DNA of 40,726 nt from Bacilli bacterium (GTDB taxonomy: Bacteria > Bacillota_I > Bacilli_A > RF39 > UBA660): NCBI GenBank assembly GCA_900771805.1, contig CAAGPL010000002.1, forward strand, positions 1 to 40,726, in the 5' to 3' direction. The notes beneath the pieces were generated by a model. That model did not search any database. It worked only from the letters and a program-made list of their open reading frames with translations, and had not been told where the DNA came from. The position numbers were made by a program, and so were the translations under genes. Below, in pieces: positions 13,193 through 20,965 of this stretch (positions are counted from its first letter, which is position 1; the number at the start of each line of letters is the position of its first letter).

Positions 13193-16009
13193 GTGGACAA
13201 AATTATAGTAAAAGGTGCAAGAGAAAATAATTTAAAAAACGTGGATATAGAAATACCTAAAAATAAACTAACGGTAATGACAGGTGTATCTGGAAGTGGT
13301 AAATCATCCCTTGCTTTTGATACGATATATGCTGAAGGGCAAAGAAGATATGTAGAAAGCTTATCTGCTTATGCAAGGCAGTTTTTAGGAGGAACAAAAA
13401 AACCAGATGTAGATTCAATAGAAGGTCTTTCCCCATCCATTTCAATAGATCAAAAAACTACTAATAATAACCCAAGGTCAACGGTTGGAACGGTTACAGA
13501 AATATATGATTATTTTAGACTTTTATTCGCGCGTATAGGAGTTCCATATTGTCCTAATCATAACATTCCAATAACAAGTCAATCGATAGAAGAGATGACT
13601 ACGCAAATAATGAATGAGGAAGATAAAACTAAATTAATTATTATGTCACCGGTCATATATGGCCAAAAAGGAACGTTTAAAGATTTATTAGATTCTTTAA
13701 GAAAAGATGGTTATGTTAGGGTAAAGATAGATGATGAAGTAAAGGATTTAAGTGAAGAAATAACCCTTGATAAGAATAAAAAGCATAACATATTAGTTGT
13801 AATAGATAGGATAATTAAAAAGGAAGAAGCAAGAAGCAGAATATATGAAGCACTAGAACTTGCTTGCAAATTATCTAAAGGAAAAGCAGTGGTTTCCATT
13901 CCTGGAAAAAAAGACATTGTTATGAGTGAGTCATTTGCATGTCCACACTGTGATTTTTCTTTAGAAGAACTTGAACCTAGAATGTTTTCATTTAATGCTC
14001 CTTATGGTTCTTGTCCTGATTGTAAAGGTTTAGGATTTAAGCAAAAGATAAGTGAACAACTTATAATTCCTGACAAGGAAAAGACTCTAGCAAGAGGGGG
14101 AATAGAGCCACTTGCTGGTATGGATGACCAAAATATATACATAAAGAAACTAGAAATAGTTTGTGATAAGTTTGGCATAGATATGAACAAAAAAATGAAG
14201 GATTTAACTAAAAAAGAATTAGATATAATTCTTCGTGGTACAAAAGAAGCTATAGAATTTAATTTTAAAACTAGAAGTGGAAACGTAATGAATAGTTATG
14301 AGCCTTATGAAGGTGTTTTAAATAACTTAGAAAGAAGATATTTTGAAACTAATAGTGAGTTTATAAGAGACTGGTTAGGTAAATATATGGTAGAACTAAC
14401 TTGTCCTACATGCTTAGGTAAAAGACTTAAGAAAAGTGTTTTATCAGTATTAATAAATAAGAAAAACATAATTGATTTAACAGATATGAACATTGATAAG
14501 CTTTATGAGTTTTTTGATAACTTAAAACTTAGCAAGGAAAAAGAAAAAATAGCAAAATTATTAATAAAGGAAATAAAGTCTAGACTAGAATTTTTGCATA
14601 ATGTTGGATTGGGATACTTAACTTTATCTCGTAGTGCATCAACCTTGTCAGGTGGTGAGGCACAGAGAATAAGACTTGCAACGCAAATAGGCTCACAGTT
14701 AACGGGCGTTTTATACGTACTAGATGAACCTAGTATTGGACTTCATCAAAGAGATAACCAAAGACTTATTGATTCATTATTAAAAATGAGGGATATTGGA
14801 AATACACTAATAGTAGTAGAGCATGATACTGATACTATGATGCAAGCTGATTATTTAGTTGACGTAGGTCCTGGTGCAGGAGAGCATGGAGGCAGGATAG
14901 TAGCATGTGGAACGCCAGAAGAAGTTATGCAAAATACTAATAGTTTAACAGGGGATTATTTAAGTGGTAGAAAGAAAATAGAAGTACCTTTAAAACGTCG
15001 TAAAGGTAATGGTAAATTTATCGAAATAAAAGGTGCAAAGGAAAACAATTTAAAGAACATAAACGTTAAATTTCCTTTAGGAAATCTTGTTTTAGTAACT
15101 GGTGTATCAGGTTCTGGTAAAAGCAGTTTGGTAAACCAAATTTTGTATAAGGCTTTAGCATTAAACGTATACAAATCAAAAGTGGTTCCTGGTAAATATA
15201 GAAGTATAAAAGGTATAGAAGACGTAGATAAAGTAATAGATATAACACAAGATCCAATAGGTAGAACTCCTCGTAGTAATCCTGCTACATATGTTGGTGT
15301 ATTTGATGATATAAGAGATGTTTTTGCGCAAACAAAAGAAGCTAAAATAAGAGGATATGAAAAAGGACGGTTCTCATTTAACGTAAAAGGTGGTAGATGT
15401 GAGGCTTGCTATGGAGATGGTGTTAAAAAAATATCAATGAACTTTTTACCAGATGTATATGTTCCTTGTGAAGTATGTGGTGGAACTAGATTTAATAAGG
15501 AAACTTTAGAAGTTAAATATAAAGGAAAAACGATATATGATGTACTTGGAATGCGCGTTGAAGAAGCTATAGAATTCTTTGAAAATCATCCTAAAATAAA
15601 AAGAAAATTACAAGTTTTAATGGATGTTGGATTAGGATACATAAAGTTAGGTCAAAGTGCGCCAACTCTATCAGGTGGTGAGGCTTCCCGTGTTAAACTT
15701 GCTAAAGAGCTTCAGAAAAAACCAACTGGAAAAAGTGTATTTATTTTAGATGAACCAACAACTGGTCTTCATAGTGGTGACATAAAGAAATTACTTGTTA
15801 TTTTAAATAGAATAGTTGATAATGGAGATACTGTAATAGTTATAGAACATAACCTTGATGTTATAAAAGTGGCTGATTACATAATAGATTTAGGCCCTGA
15901 AGGTGGAGACTTAGGAGGACAAGTAGTTTGCGCTGGAACTCCGGAAAAAGTAGCTAAATGTAAAGAATCATATACAGGTCAGTATTTAAAGAAAGTATTA
16001 AAAAAATAA
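13193..16009 (+). CDS. uvrA: Excinuclease ABC subunit A
   Basis: A 938-aa damage sensor of nucleotide excision repair with two ABC ATPase modules. The first Walker A is GVSGSGKSS (31-39) and the second a similar GVSGSGKSS near 645. Two LSGGEAxR signatures are present. It also has a CPHC...CPDC zinc module and a CEAC...CEVC zinc finger within the DNA-binding part. I chose the GTG at 13193, which gives MDKIIVKGARENNLKN, the normal N-terminus, with AAGGTG at 13181-13186. An in-frame GTG at 13184 lies inside that Shine-Dalgarno. An out-of-frame ATG at 13191 opens a five-codon ORF overlapping the start. Confidence 0.97.
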   Translation: MDKIIVKGARENNLKNVDIEIPKNKLTVMTGVSGSGKSSLAFDTIYAEGQRRYVESLSAYARQFLGGTKKPDVDSIEGLSPSISIDQKTTNNNPRSTVGTVTEIYDYFRLLFARIGVPYCPNHNIPITSQSIEEMTTQIMNEEDKTKLIIMSPVIYGQKGTFKDLLDSLRKDGYVRVKIDDEVKDLSEEITLDKNKKHNILVVIDRIIKKEEARSRIYEALELACKLSKGKAVVSIPGKKDIVMSESFACPHCDFSLEELEPRMFSFNAPYGSCPDCKGLGFKQKISEQLIIPDKEKTLARGGIEPLAGMDDQNIYIKKLEIVCDKFGIDMNKKMKDLTKKELDIILRGTKEAIEFNFKTRSGNVMNSYEPYEGVLNNLERRYFETNSEFIRDWLGKYMVELTCPTCLGKRLKKSVLSVLINKKNIIDLTDMNIDKLYEFFDNLKLSKEKEKIAKLLIKEIKSRLEFLHNVGLGYLTLSRSASTLSGGEAQRIRLATQIGSQLTGVLYVLDEPSIGLHQRDNQRLIDSLLKMRDIGNTLIVVEHDTDTMMQADYLVDVGPGAGEHGGRIVACGTPEEVMQNTNSLTGDYLSGRKKIEVPLKRRKGNGKFIEIKGAKENNLKNINVKFPLGNLVLVTGVSGSGKSSLVNQILYKALALNVYKSKVVPGKYRSIKGIEDVDKVIDITQDPIGRTPRSNPATYVGVFDDIRDVFAQTKEAKIRGYEKGRFSFNVKGGRCEACYGDGVKKISMNFLPDVYVPCEVCGGTRFNKETLEVKYKGKTIYDVLGMRVEEAIEFFENHPKIKRKLQVLMDVGLGYIKLGQSAPTLSGGEASRVKLAKELQKKPTGKSVFILDEPTTGLHSGDIKKLLVILNRIVDNGDTVIVIEHNLDVIKVADYIIDLGPEGGDLGGQVVCAGTPEKVAKCKESYTGQYLKKVLKK

Positions 16010-16036
16010 AAAAATTTATAGAATAATAGATAATAA

Positions 16037-16074
16037 TAAAGTAGAGATATAGATTATCTTTACTTTATTTTTTT
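16037..16074 (+). terminator. Rho-independent terminator after uvrA
   Basis: TAAAGTAGAGAT (16037-16048) pairs with ATCTTTACTTTA (16056-16067) with one wobble, then eight T. The 5' arm is shared with the terminator after uvrB. Confidence 0.85.
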
Positions 16075-16119
16075 ATGATTTATTTAAAACTTTTAGATTA
16101 ACTTTTCTTTTTATAAGAA

Positions 16120-16128
16120 TGATAAAAT
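16120..16128 (+). promoter_or_regulatory. Extended -10 promoter of ArpU-like gene and probably the RiPP operon
   Basis: TGATAAAAT, 23 nt before the ATG at 16152. It is the only clear promoter upstream of the peptide-maturation genes. Confidence 0.55.
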
Positions 16129-16151
16129 ATTAACTAAAGGAGCTGTTATTT

Positions 16152-16568
16152 ATGATATTGCCTGCAAATGTATCTTGGCCTAAAACAAAGAAGTGTGTTG
16201 AAGAAATAATAACGAAGTATGTTTACTATGTATTATCAGTAGATGATAGCTCATCTGTCAATATTAAAGAAGATTATTTTTTGAATAATTTAGAATATAA
16301 AGAGCCAGATAATATATTTTTTAAAAAAGATTTAGGCGAATTAAAGAAAAGAGTAGAATTTATTAATTATTTTAGAACAGCGTTCAACAGACTTACGACG
16401 GATGAAAGAAAAATTATATATTGGACATATATTGATAAGGAAAATAGATTTGATGATAGTTATATTGCTAATAATTTAGGTTTTTCGCTTGGCTACTATT
16501 ATATAAAAAAGAAAGAAACAATAATAAGATTTTCCTATTGCCTTGGAGTTGAAAAAATAGAAAAATAA
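16152..16568 (+). CDS. ArpU-like (phage late-regulator type) sigma-like HTH protein
   Basis: A 138-aa protein. Its C-terminal part, LTTDERKIIYWTYIDKE followed by SYIANNLGFSLGYYYIKKKETIIRF and CLGVE, has the pattern of sigma-70 region-4-like regulators of the ArpU/RinA group. These control late genes in Gram-positive phages. The N-terminal half (W9 to about 85) is unassigned but also ArpU-like in length. No other phage gene is visible nearby. The ATG follows AAAGGAG. It ends 78 nt before the GNAT of the peptide operon with no terminator between, so it may be the regulator of that operon, captured from a phage. Confidence 0.6.
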   Translation: MILPANVSWPKTKKCVEEIITKYVYYVLSVDDSSSVNIKEDYFLNNLEYKEPDNIFFKKDLGELKKRVEFINYFRTAFNRLTTDERKIIYWTYIDKENRFDDSYIANNLGFSLGYYYIKKKETIIRFSYCLGVEKIEK

Positions 16569-16600
16569 AAAAACAACAAAGTCCAACAAAATATATAAAA

Positions 16601-16627
16601 ATAATAATTATAATAATTATAATAATT
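16601..16627. repeat. Three 9-bp tandem repeats (ATAATAATT)
   Basis: ATAATAATT is repeated three times at 16601, 16610 and 16619, directly upstream of the GNAT gene. Each unit is close to self-complementary, so the transcript could form a weak AU hairpin before the ribosome binding site. It may be variable in length between strains. Confidence 0.7.
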
Positions 16628-16646
16628 ATTGTTATAGGAGGATAAT

Positions 16647-17111
16647 ATGGAATTTAATATAAGAAAGTGTAATTATGATGATGCAATAGCTGCAAATAAC
16701 CTTTTAACTAAATTAATAGCTGATGAAAAACAGTATGATGATAATATTAATGAAAATTGTGTTGTAAGATCATTATATGAAAAATTTTATAATAATGATG
16801 ATATATGTTTATATGTAGCTAAATATAATAATATAGTTGTGGGTTATATATATGGATATTTGCAAAATAATGGTGATTGTAAAAATAATACAGTCTGTAC
16901 ATTAGACGCTTTATACATATTAGAGGAATATAGAAATAATGGTGTAGCTACTGAGTTAGTTAATTCATTTATTAAATGGGCAAAAAATAAAGATGTACAT
17001 TACATAGAATTAAAAGTATGTAATTTAAATGAAGAAGCAATAAAGCTTTATAAGAAATTCGAATTTTTTGAAACTAAAATGATAATGACTAAAAATATGG
17101 AGGAATTATAA
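16647..17111 (+). CDS. GNAT-family N-acetyltransferase of the RiPP operon
   Basis: A 154-aa intact GNAT enzyme. It has YVAKYNNIVVGYIYGYL in the centre, motif A CTLDALYILEEYRNNGVATELV with the acetyl-CoA loop RNNGVA, and a C-terminal YIELKVCNLNEEAIKLYKKFEF typical of motif B. AGGAGG precedes the ATG. Its stop overlaps the start of the radical SAM gene (TAATG). This coupling suggests it acts on the same substrate, for example acetylating the mature peptide for immunity or as a modification, but that is inference. Confidence 0.85.
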   Translation: MEFNIRKCNYDDAIAANNLLTKLIADEKQYDDNINENCVVRSLYEKFYNNDDICLYVAKYNNIVVGYIYGYLQNNGDCKNNTVCTLDALYILEEYRNNGVATELVNSFIKWAKNKDVHYIELKVCNLNEEAIKLYKKFEFFETKMIMTKNMEEL

Positions 17112-18451
17112 TGGTTTTATCAAAGTTTTTTCATTCTAAACAAATAGAAGATGATTTATATGCAGTATATAATTCACTTGTTATGGATGTAATATATTTA
17201 AATCAAAAACAACTAGACAACATAAAAAAATATGAAGTTAATAAAGAAGATATGAAACTTTTAAAAGATGCAGGTATATATGTTGATAGTCTAAGCAAAG
17301 ATAAAGACGCCTTAGATATAGTTAAAAAAAGGTATGATAGAGTTTGCGGAAAAGTAAATATAATGTATTTTATAATGAGTACATCTTGTAATTTAGGATG
17401 TAAGTATTGTTTTATAGAAAATTGTCAGTTTAATAACAAAAAAGAGACTAATATGAGTGAAAAAACAGCACTAGAAGCTTTAAGTAAATACGATGATTAT
17501 TTAAAAACAAATGATATTAGAGGCTCAATTATTTTTTATGGTGGAGAACCTTTAGTAAATTGGAAAGTTATTCAAAAGGTATTATTAGCTGCTAAAGAAA
17601 TGAAAAGCCCAATAGACTTTTCTATGGTTACTAATGCAACTTTATTAGATGAAGAAAAAATTAAGTTTCTGGCTTGTAATAATGTTGAAATTGGAATATC
17701 TATAGATGGACCTAAAGCTTTGAATGATATAAATAGAGTTTATAGAAATAGTGAAAAAAGTGTATATGATGAAGTTATAAAAAAATTCCCTATGCTTAAA
17801 GCAGAACAAACAAAATTTGGGCTTTCTATTACGGTTTCTAATGATTTTTTAGACAATCAAGATGCGGTATTAGACTGGCTTTTAAAATTAAATGTAAAAA
17901 GTATATTTTATAATTTATATCATTATACTAGCTATGATGATAATTGGGAAGATTATTACAAAAGGGCTTGTGCTTTTCTTATAAAATCTTATGAAAAACT
18001 ATCAAAAAAGAATATATATGATGGAAGATTAATTAGAAAAATGGAAAGTTTTTATGATAATGAATTTAAGTTTTCAGACTGTGGTGCGATAGGTGCAAAT
18101 CAACTTGCTATAAAACCAAATGGTGATGTATGTATATGCCACGGTTATTTAAAAACAGATAAGTATGTTATTGGAAATATAAATAATGTTTCAATAGAAA
18201 CAATAATGCGATCTGATGAAATTAAATTTTGGAAACATAGAAACACTTTAAATAATAAAGAATGTTTAAAGTGTGAAGCTCTTTATGTATGTGGCGGTGG
18301 TTGTGCTATACAAGCAGAAGCTTTGTTTGGTGATAGAAGCAAAATAGATAGACCCTTTTGTATACATAGTAAGAGCGCTCTTAATTGGTTATTAAAGGAA
18401 AGTTATCGAATAAATACAAAAAAGGATGTAGTAGAGGAGGTGAAAAAATGA
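17111..18451 (+). CDS. Radical SAM/SPASM peptide maturase
   Basis: A 446-aa enzyme. Residues 1-85 look like an N-terminal peptide-recognition (RRE-like or helical) region. The radical SAM core has CNLGCKYC (C93, C97, C100) for the SAM-binding 4Fe-4S cluster and YGGEP (143-147). A SPASM-type C-terminus carries C324, C341, C343, C385, C388, C394, C398 and C417 for auxiliary clusters. The ECLKCEALYVCGGGC block is typical of rSAM maturases of ribosomally made peptides, including those forming thioethers in Cys-rich substrates. It ends ATGA on the start of a 59-aa six-cysteine peptide gene, the obvious substrate. The exact subfamily (CLI_3235/CcpM-like or other) I cannot fix. Confidence 0.9.
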   Translation: MVLSKFFHSKQIEDDLYAVYNSLVMDVIYLNQKQLDNIKKYEVNKEDMKLLKDAGIYVDSLSKDKDALDIVKKRYDRVCGKVNIMYFIMSTSCNLGCKYCFIENCQFNNKKETNMSEKTALEALSKYDDYLKTNDIRGSIIFYGGEPLVNWKVIQKVLLAAKEMKSPIDFSMVTNATLLDEEKIKFLACNNVEIGISIDGPKALNDINRVYRNSEKSVYDEVIKKFPMLKAEQTKFGLSITVSNDFLDNQDAVLDWLLKLNVKSIFYNLYHYTSYDDNWEDYYKRACAFLIKSYEKLSKKNIYDGRLIRKMESFYDNEFKFSDCGAIGANQLAIKPNGDVCICHGYLKTDKYVIGNINNVSIETIMRSDEIKFWKHRNTLNNKECLKCEALYVCGGGCAIQAEALFGDRSKIDRPFCIHSKSALNWLLKESYRINTKKDVVEEVKK

Positions 18452-18627
18452 AAGTGTTAGATAAAGAAAGAGTAAAAAGCGTAGTAGGAGCAACAGCAGA
18501 AAATTATGCTTCAGTATGCAATAGCTGCGCATGTGGTGGTGGAACAGGTTCATGTAATACAACATGTAAGGGTTGCAAGGACAAAAGTGAAAACATTAAG
18601 GAAGTAAGAGAAGTATATAAAAAATAA
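18448..18627 (+). CDS. Six-cysteine RiPP precursor peptide
   Basis: A 59-aa peptide. A charged leader (1-20, KVLDKERVKSVVG then ATAENY) precedes a core with six cysteines at 24, 27, 29, 36, 40 and 43, separated by Ser, Thr, Asn and a GGGTG stretch. A lysine/glutamate-rich follower (44-59) comes last. The GATAENYAS leader end faintly recalls the TVEAYA motif of CLI_3235-type bacteriocin precursors. Cys with adjacent Thr/Asn/Ser acceptors fits radical-SAM thioether (ranthipeptide) chemistry. The start is set by GAGGAGGTG 6 nt upstream and the ATGA overlap with the maturase; a longer frame from 18385 would run inside the maturase gene. A hairpin terminator includes the stop codon. No protease or exporter gene is in the window. 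Confidence 0.85.
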   Translation: MKVLDKERVKSVVGATAENYASVCNSCACGGGTGSCNTTCKGCKDKSENIKEVREVYKK

Positions 18628-18650
18628 GGACTCATGTTCTTATTTTTATG
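18620..18650 (+). terminator. Terminator hairpin between peptide and amidohydrolase genes
   Basis: AAAAATAAGGAC (18620-18631) pairs with GTTCTTATTTTT (18636-18647) around TCAT with one wobble. It includes the peptide stop codon. The amidohydrolase begins 18 nt later without its own promoter, so it may be an attenuator that makes peptide more abundant than the last gene product. Confidence 0.7.
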
Positions 18651-18667
18651 TTATTAGGGGGATTATT

Positions 18668-19609
18668 ATGATAATAGATGCTCATAGTCATATCGGTAGA
18701 GATTTTTATTTTGGAGAATCTAAAATAGAAGATTATGATAAATTTTGTGTTAAAAATAATATAGATGTAGGCTTTTTAATGCCAATGCCATGGCCAGTAT
18801 ATAGCAAAAATGGTACTGATATTTGTTCTTTATTGTGGGAACATGAAAATTATGAAAAAATTAATTATTATAAATTTTATCTTAAAAACAATGAAAAAGA
18901 TACTATAATTTATAATCCGTATGAGGAAATTAATAAGTTTTATTATGAAAAGTTACAAAATTATAATTCTAAAACTAAAGTGAAATTTATACCATTAGTT
19001 CATGGAAAATTAGATAATCCATATTATTTAGAAAATATGATAAGAAAAACAAAGCCAGTAGCTATAAAATTTCATGGCTTTAGTGGTGGTTTCTTTACAG
19101 ATGATATAAAAGAAGATATTATAGATATAATTAAATTTTATGATATACCTATTATTATTCATACATCAGTATATAAATATAATGATGGATATGGAGTAGA
19201 TACAAAATATTTCAGAAATAAATGTAGTCCTAAAAATTGGTATGAATTTTTAAAATCAAATAATTTAAAGGGTGTTTTAAATCACGGAGCGTGTTTAGAT
19301 GAAGAAATTATAAAAAAAGTTAATTCTAATAAAAATATAATGATAGGAATAGGTCCTGACTATGATATAGCAAGTGATCCATATAAAGTTTTAACTGAGA
19401 AAAAATTGTACTTAGATGTTGGATATTTGAATTTGCTAAAGAATATGATAGATCCAGAAAAACTTCTTTTTGATGTTGATTATAATTGGAATTTTGGTAA
19501 TAATAATGAACTGGACAATGATTCTATAAAAAGAATTAGAAAAACGTGGAATTATCTAGATAGTGAAAATATACTTGGTAAAAATGCTAAGGCTTTTTAT
19601 AGACTTTGA
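18668..19609 (+). CDS. Amidohydrolase-family (PF04909-like) metal-dependent hydrolase
   Basis: A 313-aa TIM-barrel hydrolase. The metal-binding DAHSHIG (H6, H8) opens the protein. KFHGF (134-138), IIHTS (164-167), LNHGA (204-208) and LLFDVDYNW (267-274) supply the later barrel ligands and catalytic Asp. The end NAKAFYRL matches the usual NAxxxF/L tail of amidohydrolase-2 proteins. TAGGGGGA precedes the ATG. Its position right after the peptide gene, behind an attenuator-like hairpin, suggests it hydrolyses or decarboxylates something in the peptide pathway. An unrelated small-molecule role is also possible. It is one of only three genes here ending in TGA. Confidence 0.8.
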   Translation: MIIDAHSHIGRDFYFGESKIEDYDKFCVKNNIDVGFLMPMPWPVYSKNGTDICSLLWEHENYEKINYYKFYLKNNEKDTIIYNPYEEINKFYYEKLQNYNSKTKVKFIPLVHGKLDNPYYLENMIRKTKPVAIKFHGFSGGFFTDDIKEDIIDIIKFYDIPIIIHTSVYKYNDGYGVDTKYFRNKCSPKNWYEFLKSNNLKGVLNHGACLDEEIIKKVNSNKNIMIGIGPDYDIASDPYKVLTEKKLYLDVGYLNLLKNMIDPEKLLFDVDYNWNFGNNNELDNDSIKRIRKTWNYLDSENILGKNAKAFYRL

Positions 19610-19665
19610 TATCTTAATTTTGAAGTGGCATATTTGTAATTTTTTTGTATAAAAAGTATTTCATG

Positions 19666-19674
19666 TGTTATAAT
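19666..19674 (+). promoter_or_regulatory. Extended -10 promoter of yvlD-like gene and lgt operon
   Basis: TGTTATAAT. The ATG is only 15 nt downstream and AGGTGAT (19680-19686) is the Shine-Dalgarno. Confidence 0.7.
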
Positions 19675-19689
19675 TAAATAGGTGATAAC

Positions 19690-20154
19690 ATGAAGGTAAT
19701 AGTTGTTGATGATTCTAAAGCAAATAAAAAGAAGTATAAAAATAAAAGTGATAATGGAAACAACATAGAATATAGATTAAATTTATTTTTAGAATGGTTA
19801 ATTTATATGTTTGGATATGCTGTTGTTTTACTTATAACATCGAATTTATTTAGACCATTATATGTAGAAAACTTTTGGTATGGTTTTATTGCAGCAATAT
19901 TAATATATATATTAAATAAAACTATAAAGCCATTTTTAGTTACTATATCTCTTCCGATTATTGGAATGTCTCTTGGACTGTTTTATATTGTAATTAATGT
20001 ATTTATTTTACTTTTAGTTAGCTTAATATTAGGTAAACATTTTTACTTAACTGGTTTTTTCTCACCTTTTATAGTGGCATTGTTTATAAGTTTAATGAAT
20101 ATTTTAATGGAAGGTTTTATTATAAAACCTCTTATAGAAAGGTGCAAAAAATAA
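19690..20154 (+). CDS. YvlD-like membrane protein (PF04020 family)
   Basis: A 154-aa protein with a basic, cytoplasmic N-terminus (1-30) and about four membrane helices from residue 33 on. It contains the family block LNKTIKPFLVTISLPIIGMSLGLFYIVINVFILLL. PF04020 is often annotated as phage holin 4_2, but chromosomal members such as YvlD are not holins. In B. subtilis YvlD is encoded next to hprK-lgt, and here it also directly precedes lgt. Role unknown; a membrane-stress link is only by analogy. Confidence 0.8.
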   Translation: MKVIVVDDSKANKKKYKNKSDNGNNIEYRLNLFLEWLIYMFGYAVVLLITSNLFRPLYVENFWYGFIAAILIYILNKTIKPFLVTISLPIIGMSLGLFYIVINVFILLLVSLILGKHFYLTGFFSPFIVALFISLMNILMEGFIIKPLIERCKK

Positions 20155-20155
20155 T

Positions 20156-20965
20156 ATGAATAGTATATTTATTAGTATAGGAAAAATTTCAATAACTTGG
20201 TATTCTATTTTTATTTTATTGGGGGTTTTATTGGCAACTTTTATTATAAAAAAGGAAGCTAACAAAAATGATATACCTACTAGTTTTATTACAAATCTTG
20301 TATTTTGGTGTGTTTTTTATGGAATAATTGGAGCAAGGATTTATTATGTTTTGTTTAATTTGGATTATTATGCAATTAATCCAGTTGAAATAATAAAAAT
20401 TTGGAATGGTGGTCTTGCTATTCATGGTGGTTTGATAGCGGGATTAATAACATTTATTATTTATTGCAAAAAATATGAAGTTAATGTTTTGAAAATGCTA
20501 GACATTTCAGTTCCTGGACTTATATTGGCACAAGCAATTGGAAGATGGGGCAACTTTTTTAATAGTGAAGCTCACGGCGGAATTGTATCACGTATATTTT
20601 TAGAAAATTTACATATACCAAAATTTATAATAAAAGGAATGTATATTAATGGTAATTATTATCATCCGACATTTTTTTATGAATCATTATTCTGCTTTAT
20701 TGGATTCTTTGTATTAATTGGAATAAGAAGTCTTAAAAAAACAAAAGTAGGAACGACTACTTCAATATATTTGATATGGTATGGGATAGTAAGATTCTTT
20801 GTGGAATCATTAAGAACAGATAGTTTGATGTTATCTTCTATTAAAATTGCACAACTAGTATCAGTTTTAATGGTTATTTTGGGTATTATATTGCTTATTA
20901 TATCTAAAACTAAGTTCAAAGAATATTCTAAAGAGGTGGCCTGCGAAAATGAAATCAAATTCTAA
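20156..20965 (+). CDS. lgt: Prolipoprotein diacylglyceryl transferase
   Basis: A 269-aa polytopic membrane enzyme that transfers diacylglycerol from phosphatidylglycerol to the lipobox cysteine of prolipoproteins. It has the family motif NGGLAIHGGLIAG (84-96, with H90) and the signature GRWGNFFNSEAHGG (129-142, with R130, N133 and E138). Seven hydrophobic segments fit the known fold. It starts one base after the previous stop and overlaps trxB by 17 nt. The lgt-trxB neighbourhood is common in Bacillota. Confidence 0.96.
   Translation: MNSIFISIGKISITWYSIFILLGVLLATFIIKKEANKNDIPTSFITNLVFWCVFYGIIGARIYYVLFNLDYYAINPVEIIKIWNGGLAIHGGLIAGLITFIIYCKKYEVNVLKMLDISVPGLILAQAIGRWGNFFNSEAHGGIVSRIFLENLHIPKFIIKGMYINGNYYHPTFFYESLFCFIGFFVLIGIRSLKKTKVGTTTSIYLIWYGIVRFFVESLRTDSLMLSSIKIAQLVSVLMVILGIILLIISKTKFKEYSKEVACENEIKF

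Noticed and set aside
16152..16568. Prophage remnant
   Set aside because: One ArpU-like gene is not enough; flanking genes are housekeeping or RiPP genes and no att repeats were found.
18385..18627. An 80-aa version of the RiPP precursor starting inside the maturase gene
   Set aside because: The ATG at 18448 has GAGGAGGTG at ideal spacing and the ATGA overlap; the upstream ATG has no ribosome binding site.
19690..20154. Phage holin
   Set aside because: PF04020 is named after holins, but this is the YvlD-type chromosomal protein beside lgt and no phage genes are near.
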